Shown: in pieces, positions 1-5,019 of the stretch | How positions within the stretch are numbered: position 1 is the first letter of the stretch | Layout: every line of letters starts with the position of its first letter | DNA from: an uncultured Mucispirillum sp. | Lineage (GTDB): Bacteria > Chrysiogenota > Deferribacteres > Deferribacterales > Mucispirillaceae | Direction: 5' to 3' | Assembly: GCA_945947845.1 (NCBI GenBank) | Contig: CAMEZN010000075.1 | Location: 1-7,755, forward strand | DNA length: 7,755 bases | Notes under the pieces: generated by a model | Told to the model about the DNA's origin: nothing | Databases searched by the model: none | The model's input: the letters and a program-made list of their open reading frames with translations, nothing else | Translations under genes and position numbers: made by a program

Positions 1-1
1 T

Positions 2-1189
2 ATTATCACAGCCCAGAAATTTGGAAATAAAGATGAAGCAGGGGTAAGAAGAAGTGTTGCATCATCGTTTATTTTATCATTTATTATTAATATAATACTA
101 ACCATATTAAGTGTAGCACTTGCTGGCTGGCTGCTGCATATCATAAAAACACCAGATGAACTATACGAAGATGCATATAAATATATAATTATAATTTTCT
201 GGGGCACAGGTGCAGCCATACTTTTTAATCTTTTTTCAAATATGTTAAGAGCTATTGGTAATTCCAAGTGGCCATTATATTTTTTAATTGCTGCATGTAT
301 AGTTAATATTGTTTTAGATTATTTATTTATTTTATCTTTTAAAATGGGAGTAGCAGGTGCAGCTTTGGCAACAGTTATTTCTCAACTTACAGCAAGCTAT
401 TTATGCTTTGAGTATATAAGAAGGCATGTTCCAGAATTGCAGGCAAAGGGCAGTGATTGGAAAGTAACGAAAAAAGATTTATTAGAGCATATAAGAGTAG
501 GTATACCAATGGCTGTGCAGGTAGCTATTATTGCAATTGGTATAGTAATATTACAGCTTGCACTAAATAAGCTTGGAGCATTAGCAGTAGGAGCTTTTAC
601 TGTTGCTCAAAGAATAGATGTGCTTGCTGTGCAGTGTCTTTTATCTTTTGGTATAACTATGGCAACATATACAGCACAAAATTACGGGGCTGGTGATATT
701 CCTAGAATAAAAAACGGAGTGCTGCAAGGCTCAATTGTTTCTGTTGCATTTGCTGTAATAAGTGGTATATTAATATTATTAGCAGTAGATTTTTCTGTGA
801 AATTATTTTTAGGTAAGAATATTACAGACCCTGCACAAATTGAAGAAACAATACACCTTGCAAAAGTATATTTGACTATAAACTGTTCAATGTATATATT
901 TTTAGCACTTCTTTTAGTTTTCAGGAGCACATTACAGGGGCTTGGTAATAGTATTATTCCTACTTTTGCAGGGATAATGGAACTTATAATGAGAACAGTT
1001 GCGGCAGTAATACTTTCTGCATATATTGGCTTTGCAGGTATATCATGGGCCAGTCCTATTGCATGGGTTGGTGCATTTATACCAGTTTTTGCAGCTTATT
1101 TTTATATTATTAAAAGGTTAATGAGAAAATATGAAATTAAAAAAGCAAGAGAACAGCATGCAGCAAAATTAAGGGAGGCATCATTATGA
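2..1189 (+). CDS. MATE-family multidrug/cation antiporter (5' end outside the window)
   Basis: This is an inner-membrane exporter of the MATE family (NorM/DinF-like, COG0534), which expels drugs or metabolites in exchange for Na+ or H+. The reading frame is already open at base 2 and gives 395 residues before TGA. MATE proteins are usually about 450 residues, so roughly 50-60 N-terminal residues lie upstream. Visible hallmarks are the first-half motif AQKFGNKDEAG (window residues 4-14), the matching second-half motif AQNYGAGDIPR (about residue 225), LRAIGNSKWP followed by a long helix, and MGVAGAALATVISQ. The two related motifs reflect the family's internal pseudo-repeat. About ten hydrophobic helices are present, and the protein ends in a basic cytoplasmic tail. 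An internal ATG at 242 is not the start, because the family similarity continues upstream of it. The stop overlaps the next start (ATGA, 1186-1189), so the two genes are translationally coupled. The substrate cannot be read from the sequence. Confidence 0.93.
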   Translation: MITAQKFGNKDEAGVRRSVASSFILSFIINIILTILSVALAGWLLHIIKTPDELYEDAYKYIIIIFWGTGAAILFNLFSNMLRAIGNSKWPLYFLIAACIVNIVLDYLFILSFKMGVAGAALATVISQLTASYLCFEYIRRHVPELQAKGSDWKVTKKDLLEHIRVGIPMAVQVAIIAIGIVILQLALNKLGALAVGAFTVAQRIDVLAVQCLLSFGITMATYTAQNYGAGDIPRIKNGVLQGSIVSVAFAVISGILILLAVDFSVKLFLGKNITDPAQIEETIHLAKVYLTINCSMYIFLALLLVFRSTLQGLGNSIIPTFAGIMELIMRTVAAVILSAYIGFAGISWASPIAWVGAFIPVFAAYFYIIKRLMRKYEIKKAREQHAAKLREASL

Positions 1190-1545
1190 AGCAAAAATAT
1201 TTATTTATAATATTAGGTGCAGCCGGGTTACTGTTATATATATATAGTATATACACATCAATACCACTGGCAAAACATCTAAACTTTAATACTTTAAAGC
1301 TCATATTAGAAAATATGTTGTCGGTAGAAAGTCTGATTACACCTGCTGGATTTCTTATAGTGCTTATAGGTGGTATAATTAACAAAAATATTGTAGCAGC
1401 TGCTGGTGGTATTATCTCAATTATAATACCATTATTGCATATTATGGCAACAGGATATGCTGATACAATAGTCATTATTTTATTACTTATTTCTGCTGCT
1501 GTAATAGTATTAAGCTTAACAGGTAAAAAATTAAAACTAAAATAA
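1186..1545 (+). CDS. Small four-helix membrane protein of unknown function, coupled to the MATE gene
   Basis: I do not recognise this 119-residue protein. It has four hydrophobic segments at about residues 4-23, 48-66, 67-88 and 91-112. A polar stretch of about 25 residues separates the first two (around PLAKHLNFNTLKLILENMLS), and the protein ends in a basic tail, KKLKLK. This predicts a small integral inner-membrane protein, probably with both ends in the cytoplasm. The start is well supported: AAGGGAGG at 1171-1178 is a strong ribosome binding site 7 bases before the ATG, and the ATG overlaps the MATE stop by 4 bases. The coupling suggests a role with the transporter, as a partner or accessory, but nothing in the sequence shows it. 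A run of hydrophobic residues alone could give misleading similarities. I am confident it is a gene and have no functional call. Confidence 0.8.
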   Translation: MKQKYLFIILGAAGLLLYIYSIYTSIPLAKHLNFNTLKLILENMLSVESLITPAGFLIVLIGGIINKNIVAAAGGIISIIIPLLHIMATGYADTIVIILLLISAAVIVLSLTGKKLKLK

Positions 1546-1600
1546 ATAAAAAAACTGTCTTATAATCTAAATCCATTATAAGACAGTTTTATAGACTTTT
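1541..1600. terminator. Bidirectional intrinsic terminator between convergent operons
   Basis: A perfect 16-bp inverted repeat, AAAACTGTCTTATAAT at 1551-1566 and its complement at 1575-1590, encloses an 8-base loop (CTAAATCC). On the minus strand the stem continues into a T-rich run (the complement of the A-rich bases 1541-1554), which gives a good terminator for the nfo-rrf2 unit. On the plus strand the stem's own TTTT is followed by ATAGACTTTTTATT, a weaker but usable T tract for the MATE unit. It sits 5 bases after the plus-strand stop and 34 bases past the minus-strand stop. Confidence 0.88.
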
Positions 1601-1624
1601 TATTAAGTATATAAGACTATTTTA

Positions 1625-2053
1625 TTAATCAGGACAGCCAAGAACTGGGTATTTTTTGTCATTGAGAGATGCGATACTTATTTTTTTTAAATATTCTTCT
1701 ATATGGTTTTTCATTTCATACCAAAGGCCGTTAATTGAACATTGAGAACACACTGTGCAGTCTTTATTATTAACACAATGAATAGGAATAAGCCCTCCGT
1801 CCATAACAGTAATCACATCAAGAATAGATATGTTTTCTGCAGGTCTTGAAAGTTTATAACCGCCAAGTTTCCCTGCTGATGATATTACAAGTTTACTTCT
1901 TTTTAGGCTGGAAAAAATCTGCTCTAAATATTTATTGGATATACCAAGTTTTTCAGAAAGAGTAGCAATTCCAACAGGCTTGCCGTCTTCTGAAAGCATA
2001 TTCAATGTATGCAGTGCTCTAATTGCATAGATTGATTTTGTAGTGATTTTCAT
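1625..2053 (-). CDS. Rrf2-family (IscR/NsrR-like) transcriptional regulator with an Fe-S-type cysteine cluster
   Basis: This is a DNA-binding regulator of the Rrf2 family, 142 residues long. The N-terminal winged helix-turn-helix shows the family signature: MKITTKSIYAIRAL at the start, recognition-helix region GISNKYLEQIFSSLKRSKLV (37-56), and wing SAGKLGGYKLSRP (59-71). The sensor region holds C93, C99, C102 and C105 before W111. The C-x5-C-x5-C spacing (93/99/105) matches the Fe-S ligands of IscR and NsrR, so it probably senses Fe-S status, redox or NO through a cluster. IscR's fourth ligand, a His three residues after the last Cys, is replaced here by N108. C102 is an extra Cys. I chose the ATG at 2053 because AGAGGGGGA lies just upstream and the protein then begins as the family does; an in-frame TTG 24 bases further upstream has no good RBS. 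It lies 29 bases downstream of nfo and is probably co-transcribed with it. Targets are unknown; autoregulation is likely. Confidence 0.93.
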   Translation of the reverse strand: MKITTKSIYAIRALHTLNMLSEDGKPVGIATLSEKLGISNKYLEQIFSSLKRSKLVISSAGKLGGYKLSRPAENISILDVITVMDGGLIPIHCVNNKDCTVCSQCSINGLWYEMKNHIEEYLKKISIASLNDKKYPVLGCPD

Positions 2054-2082
2054 AAGTCCCCCTCTCTGTTTTATCAAATGTA

Positions 2083-2913
2083 TTAAGTAAAGTTTTCTCT
2101 TAAAAGTTTAATTTCTGCTGCATATCCATCTAACTCATTTGGAGTTTCCAGATAAAAAGGCAGATGACGAAGTTTTGGGTGGTTAATAAACTGGATAACG
2201 GCATCAAGCCCAATAGTGCCTTTACCAATTTTTTCATGTCTGTCCTTATGGCTGTTAAATGGCATCATAGAGTCATTTAAATGGACAGCTTTCAGTCTTT
2301 CAAGTCCTATAACTTTATCAAACTTTTCTAATACACCATCTAAATCATTTACAATATCATACCCTGCTGAAAATATATGGCATGTATCAAGACAGACACC
2401 TAACTTATGGTTTAATTCAACTCTGTCTATAATAGTGCGTATTTCTTCAAAAGTAGAACCTACTTCACTGCCCTTGCCAGACATAGTTTCAAGCAGCACA
2501 GTAGTTCTGTATTCTTCTTTTAATATAGTATTAAGCATATCAGTTATAAAATTAATAGCTGTTTCAACCCCCTGTCCTACATGACTTCCGGGGTGAAAAT
2601 TATATAGATTATCAGGAATATATTCCATAATCTCTAAATCACTAGCCATTGTATTTTTTGCAAACTCTCTAAGCCCTGCATCATTAGAACATGCGTTTAA
2701 AGTATATGGTGCATGTGCCAAAATTGGTGCAAAATGATTATTTTTTAAAATCTCATTAAGGGAAGCAGTATCTTTTTCATCAACAGCTTTTGCTTTACTG
2801 CCTCTTGGATTTCTGCTAAAAAATTGAAATGTATTAGCATTTATACTTAATGCTTCCAGCCCCATATGCTTAAAGCCTTTTGATGACGAAAGATGACAGC
2901 CGATATTAAGCAT
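2083..2913 (-). CDS. nfo: Endonuclease IV (AP endonuclease)
   Basis: This cytoplasmic enzyme cuts DNA 5' of abasic sites and trims blocked 3' ends in base excision repair, using three zinc ions. The 276-residue protein has normal family length. All nine expected metal ligands are present: H67 (AHAPY), H107 ([11 protein letters not shown]), E142 ([13 protein letters not shown]), D176 and H179 (GVCLDTCH), H211 (VHLNDS), D224 and H226 (KDRH), and E256 (YLETP). It should therefore be active. I start at the ATG at 2913 because GGAG lies 6 bases before it and the family begins close to this point (MLNIGCHLS). An in-frame ATG four codons upstream (2925) lacks an RBS, and its own bases contribute the GGAG. 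It is the first gene of a two-gene operon with the Rrf2 regulator, and a strong promoter with a palindrome lies just upstream. Pairing with a likely redox sensor fits a role in oxidative damage repair, which is an inference. Confidence 0.97.
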   Translation of the reverse strand: MLNIGCHLSSSKGFKHMGLEALSINANTFQFFSRNPRGSKAKAVDEKDTASLNEILKNNHFAPILAHAPYTLNACSNDAGLREFAKNTMASDLEIMEYIPDNLYNFHPGSHVGQGVETAINFITDMLNTILKEEYRTTVLLETMSGKGSEVGSTFEEIRTIIDRVELNHKLGVCLDTCHIFSAGYDIVNDLDGVLEKFDKVIGLERLKAVHLNDSMMPFNSHKDRHEKIGKGTIGLDAVIQFINHPKLRHLPFYLETPNELDGYAAEIKLLRENFT

Positions 2914-2933
2914 TATACACTCCATAATTTGTT

Positions 2934-2962
2934 TTTATAAGTTAACTTAAAATGTCTTTCAA
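2934..2962 (-). promoter_or_regulatory. Sigma-70-type promoter of the nfo-rrf2 operon
   Basis: Read on the minus strand, TTGAAA (2962-2957) and TATAAA (2939-2934) are separated by exactly 17 bp, each one mismatch from consensus. The -10 ends 20 bases before the nfo ATG, so the predicted leader is only about 14 bases long and just accommodates the GGAG ribosome binding site. This is the best promoter match I found in the window. Confidence 0.72.
2938..2949. promoter_or_regulatory. Perfect 12-bp palindrome in the nfo promoter (candidate operator)
   Basis: TAAGTTAACTTA reads the same on both strands. It fills the downstream part of the promoter spacer and the first two bases of the -10 element, where a bound dimer would block RNA polymerase. 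The product of rrf2, the second gene of this operon, is the obvious candidate ligand. The sequence is not a recognised IscR or NsrR consensus, so the assignment is inference. Confidence 0.45.
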
Positions 2963-3110
2963 AGATTTCTTCAAGTATTACAGGTAATTTTATATGAAAA
3001 TAATTTAAATGCAAGTAAAATAAGAAAATAATTTAAAAAAATTATGTAGAAAATATAAAGTTTATATTTTTTTATAATAACATTTCATCTTAACTTGTTT
3101 AAAAAAATAC
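2963..3110. other. Divergent AT-rich intergenic region with a direct and an inverted repeat
   Basis: No gene is visible between the nfo and small-ORF promoters. GAAAATAATTTAAA (14 bases) occurs twice, at 2996-3009 and 3024-3037, with 28 bp from start to start. AAAATATAAA-G-TTTATATTTT at 3050-3070 is a perfect inverted repeat with 10-bp arms made only of A and T. TTAACTT at 3090-3096 repeats part of the nfo palindrome. Each could be a protein site or UP-like element, or simply low-complexity DNA. Confidence 0.4.
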
Positions 3111-3139
3111 TTGTCAATACAAAAAACTTCTACTAAACT
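3111..3139 (+). promoter_or_regulatory. Probable sigma-70 promoter of the small acidic ORF
   Basis: TTGTCA (3111-3116) and TAAACT (3134-3139) are separated by 17 bp. The -35 has five of six and the -10 four of six consensus bases. It would start transcription near 3146, about 30 bases before the ATG at 3178. There is no TGn extension. Confidence 0.5.
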
Positions 3140-3177
3140 AAAATAAGTATATATTTCATATATGGTGGAGGCATAAT

Positions 3178-3405
3178 ATGTATAATCTTTTAGACATTTT
3201 AAACCCAAACCAAATCAACTTTTTATCAACAATCGGTATATCTATTTCAGACAAAGAGTATACTGGCGATGAAGTCAGTGATATTTATTTTGGTGTAATG
3301 GACAAGCTAAGTGATAACCTTGGAGATGAAATTACATCACCAGATGAATACAGTAAAAAGTGTTCTGATATTCTCAGCACATTATCAAAAATTACAAGTA
3401 TCTAG
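3178..3405 (+). CDS. Small acidic protein of unknown function
   Basis: This is a 75-residue protein I do not recognise. The start is convincing: GGAGG at 3167-3171 stands 6 bases before the ATG, and a fair promoter lies upstream. The composition is strongly acidic, with 13 Asp/Glu against 5 Lys and no Arg. There is one Cys (C62), no signal peptide and no membrane segment, so it should be soluble and cytoplasmic. It looks mostly helical: residues 11-24 (QINFLSTIGISISD), 31-49 and 56-73, with short polar turns around GDE and SPDE. The motif of a hydrophobic 'NFLSTIGI' start followed by acidic helices loosely recalls short uncharacterised proteins seen in Firmicutes and on plasmids, but this is an impression. 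It lies alone between the nfo promoter and the reductase gene, and read-through into the latter is possible because no strong terminator separates them. Confidence 0.75.
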   Translation: MYNLLDILNPNQINFLSTIGISISDKEYTGDEVSDIYFGVMDKLSDNLGDEITSPDEYSKKCSDILSTLSKITSI

Positions 3406-3415
3406 TATATATACT
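3404..3415. repeat. 12-bp palindrome overlapping the stop codon of the small ORF
   Basis: AGTATATATACT is perfectly self-complementary and includes the last two bases of the TAG stop. It lacks GC content and a T tract, so it is not a convincing terminator. It may be an operator for the reductase gene or chance in AT-rich DNA. Confidence 0.3.
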
Positions 3416-3444
3416 CGTAATGTATTGATAGTGAACTATTTATT

Positions 3445-3518
3445 TATAAGTTTGTCTCATCTTAATATAAGTTTATGACTTATATATTATTTTTCTGCTT
3501 AAAAATAATATATAAAGT
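3445..3518 (+). promoter_or_regulatory. Structured leader upstream of the ferric reductase/NOX-like gene
   Basis: The 134 bases before the reductase gene hold three overlapping structures. TATAAGTTT occurs at 3445-3453 and again at 3466-3474, 21 bp apart (two helical turns). ATATAAG (3465-3471) pairs with CTTATAT (3479-3485). The left arm of a longer hairpin, TATATATTATTTTT (3481-3494), pairs perfectly with 3501-3514 around the loop CTGCTT. The two hairpins share bases 3481-3485, so they cannot form together. No T tract follows, so the larger one is not a standard terminator. I see no clear promoter for this gene; TTGTCT-16-TATGAC (3452-3479) is a weak candidate. Confidence 0.35.
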
Positions 3519-3539
3519 TGCAGTATAGAGAGGTGAGGT

Positions 3540-4856
3540 ATGAGTAAGGCTGCAAAATGGAGCATATCTGGATTTTTAATAGGTATTATAATATTCTTAT
3601 TATCTCCGAGTTTTAATAATCTTATTTCTAATTTTACATTTTGGAATGGAAAAGAGCAGTTTTTATATTTAACAGGTTCAATTGCCATTGTCTACATGGT
3701 AATGAGTATGCTGCTTTCTGTCCGCTTTGTTTTTCTTAATAAATTAACAGGCGGGCTTGATAAGGCATATATAATTCATAAATGGGCTGGTATATGGGCT
3801 TTCGTCTTTTCTATACTTCACTGGTTTATAGAAAACTGGTTTATAGATATCTGCAAAATTCTTTTTGAGCTTCCCCCAAAAGTTAAAGGTGCATCAACAA
3901 TAAGCCAGTTAGCAAAATCAATATACAGCATAGGCAATGATTTAGTTGAATATGCCTTTTATATTATCATTATTGTTTTAGTTATTGCACTAATTAAGAA
4001 AGTTCCATATCACATATTCAGATATATCCATAAAACAATACCTGTTATTTTTCTTGTGATAGCATACCATGCTTTTACAATACAAATTAAAGGAGAATGG
4101 TTTGGTTCAGCAGGCAGTTATATATTATCTGCTGTAATATTTATTGGAGTTATAGCAGCCATTATAGATTTATTACAGTTAATAGGATTTAGGCATAAAG
4201 TTTTTGCAGAAATTGTCAAATGTGAATACCATGAAAAAAATAAAACAATTGAATTAATTATAAAACCAGCAGAGACTTTTAAATATAATGCAGGACAGTA
4301 TGTATTTCTAAAATTCAGTCATAGTAAAGAACCACATCCGTTTAGTATATCAGGTTATGATAAAGAGAATAATACACTTCACTTTTTAATAAAAGAACTT
4401 GGTGATTTTACAAGGGAGCTTTCAAAAAATATTAAAACAGATGATATTATTACAGTAGAAGGTCCTTATGGTAATTTTATTTTTGATGACAGTAAAAACC
4501 AGATATGGACAGCTGGCGGCATAGGTATTACTCCTTTTATTGCAAGGCTTGAATACCTTGCATCTGCTGATAAAAAGGTGGAAAATGTAGATTTCTTTTA
4601 CAGTGCAAGGGGTGAAAATCCATATCCGCAGATTGAATCATTATGTGAAAAAACAGGTGTTCGGTTTCATTACAGAGATACATCTAAAAATGGCAGATTA
4701 AACTTTGATATTATAAAAGAAAAAATAAAAGATATGAAAAATACATCATTATGGTATTGCGGACCTTCCGCCTTTGGAAAAGCTATACAAAAAAGTGCTT
4801 TAAGTGCTGGCATAAATCAAAAAGATATTCATTATGACAGCTTTGATATGCGATAA
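3540..4856 (+). CDS. Ferric reductase/NADPH oxidase-like transmembrane flavocytochrome b
   Basis: This 438-residue membrane enzyme should carry electrons from cytoplasmic NAD(P)H through FAD and two b haems to an acceptor across the inner membrane, such as Fe(III) or O2. The N-terminal half has six hydrophobic helices (about 8-28, 42-62, 78-98, 135-152, 166-183, 193-216). The haem ligands are H80 and H94 (H-x13-H) and H164 and H177 (H-x12-H), the spacing of eukaryotic NOX and yeast FRE proteins. The C-terminal half is a ferredoxin-NADP reductase module: FAD motif HPFSISG (266-272), EGPYGNF (307-313), nucleotide motif TAGGIGITPF (324-333) and YCGP (406-409). The length is close to bacterial NOX proteins. 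The start follows GAGAGGTGAGG. It appears monocistronic with a strong terminator behind it. The acceptor cannot be decided from the sequence. MsrQ/YedZ is excluded because those lack the dehydrogenase half. Confidence 0.92.
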   Translation: MSKAAKWSISGFLIGIIIFLLSPSFNNLISNFTFWNGKEQFLYLTGSIAIVYMVMSMLLSVRFVFLNKLTGGLDKAYIIHKWAGIWAFVFSILHWFIENWFIDICKILFELPPKVKGASTISQLAKSIYSIGNDLVEYAFYIIIIVLVIALIKKVPYHIFRYIHKTIPVIFLVIAYHAFTIQIKGEWFGSAGSYILSAVIFIGVIAAIIDLLQLIGFRHKVFAEIVKCEYHEKNKTIELIIKPAETFKYNAGQYVFLKFSHSKEPHPFSISGYDKENNTLHFLIKELGDFTRELSKNIKTDDIITVEGPYGNFIFDDSKNQIWTAGGIGITPFIARLEYLASADKKVENVDFFYSARGENPYPQIESLCEKTGVRFHYRDTSKNGRLNFDIIKEKIKDMKNTSLWYCGPSAFGKAIQKSALSAGINQKDIHYDSFDMR

Positions 4857-4879
4857 AAAAAATAATAATCAAACAAAGG

Positions 4880-4901
4880 TTTGTCTATTTTTTTAGACAA
4901 A
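4880..4901 (+). terminator. Accessory hairpin before the main terminator
   Basis: TTTGTCTA (4880-4887) and TAGACAAA (4894-4901) form a perfect 8-bp stem around a loop of six T. An alternative stem, CAAAC/GTTTG, overlaps its left arm. With no T tract directly after it, this is likely an auxiliary 3'-end structure of the reductase transcript. Confidence 0.35.
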
Positions 4902-4904
4902 ACA

Positions 4905-4950
4905 GGCTGGCTGTGTTCTAAAAAATACACCAGCCTTTTGTTTTTTTGTT
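4905..4950 (+). terminator. Intrinsic terminator of the reductase gene
   Basis: GGCTGG (4905-4910) pairs with CCAGCC (4930-4935); TGT/ACA pairs extend the stem inward and CAAAA/TTTTG outward with small bulges. TTTTGTTTTTTTGTT follows directly. It lies about 50 bases after the reductase stop and separates that gene from lpxC. Confidence 0.85.
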
Positions 4951-4982
4951 ATCTATCAATATTTTATGTGTGGCATATTATT

Positions 4983-4991
4983 TGCTATATT
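4983..4991 (+). promoter_or_regulatory. Probable extended -10 promoter of lpxC
   Basis: TGC directly precedes TATATT (4986-4991), forming an extended -10 element. The bases at the -35 position (TTTATG, 4963-4968) are a poor match. Transcription would begin near 4998, leaving a leader of about 22 bases with AAGGAG at 5006-5011. Confidence 0.5.
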
Positions 4992-5019
4992 TTATTGCAG
5001 AAAATAAGGAGTGTAAAAT

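Noticed and set aside
682..930. Minus-strand open frame inside the MATE gene
   Set aside because: It lies wholly antisense to a well-supported gene and shows no family features.
1137..1475. Minus-strand open frame across the MATE/small membrane protein junction
   Set aside because: It is antisense to two coupled genes; its hydrophobicity mirrors theirs.
2054..2077. Upstream TTG start for the Rrf2 regulator, adding 8 residues
   Set aside because: The added bases are the ribosome binding site of the better ATG at 2053, and the family begins at MKITTK.
2216..2584. Plus-strand open frame inside nfo
   Set aside because: It is antisense to a complete endonuclease IV with all metal ligands and has no RBS of its own.
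2914..2925. Upstream ATG start for nfo, adding 4 residues
   Set aside because: It has no RBS, and its GGAG serves the next in-frame ATG, where the family N-terminus begins.
3404..3415. AGTATATATACT as a terminator of the small ORF
   Set aside because: It has no GC pairs of note, no loop and no T tract.
3473..3688. Minus-strand open frame over the reductase start
   Set aside because: It overlaps the reductase gene and its leader and has no recognisable product.
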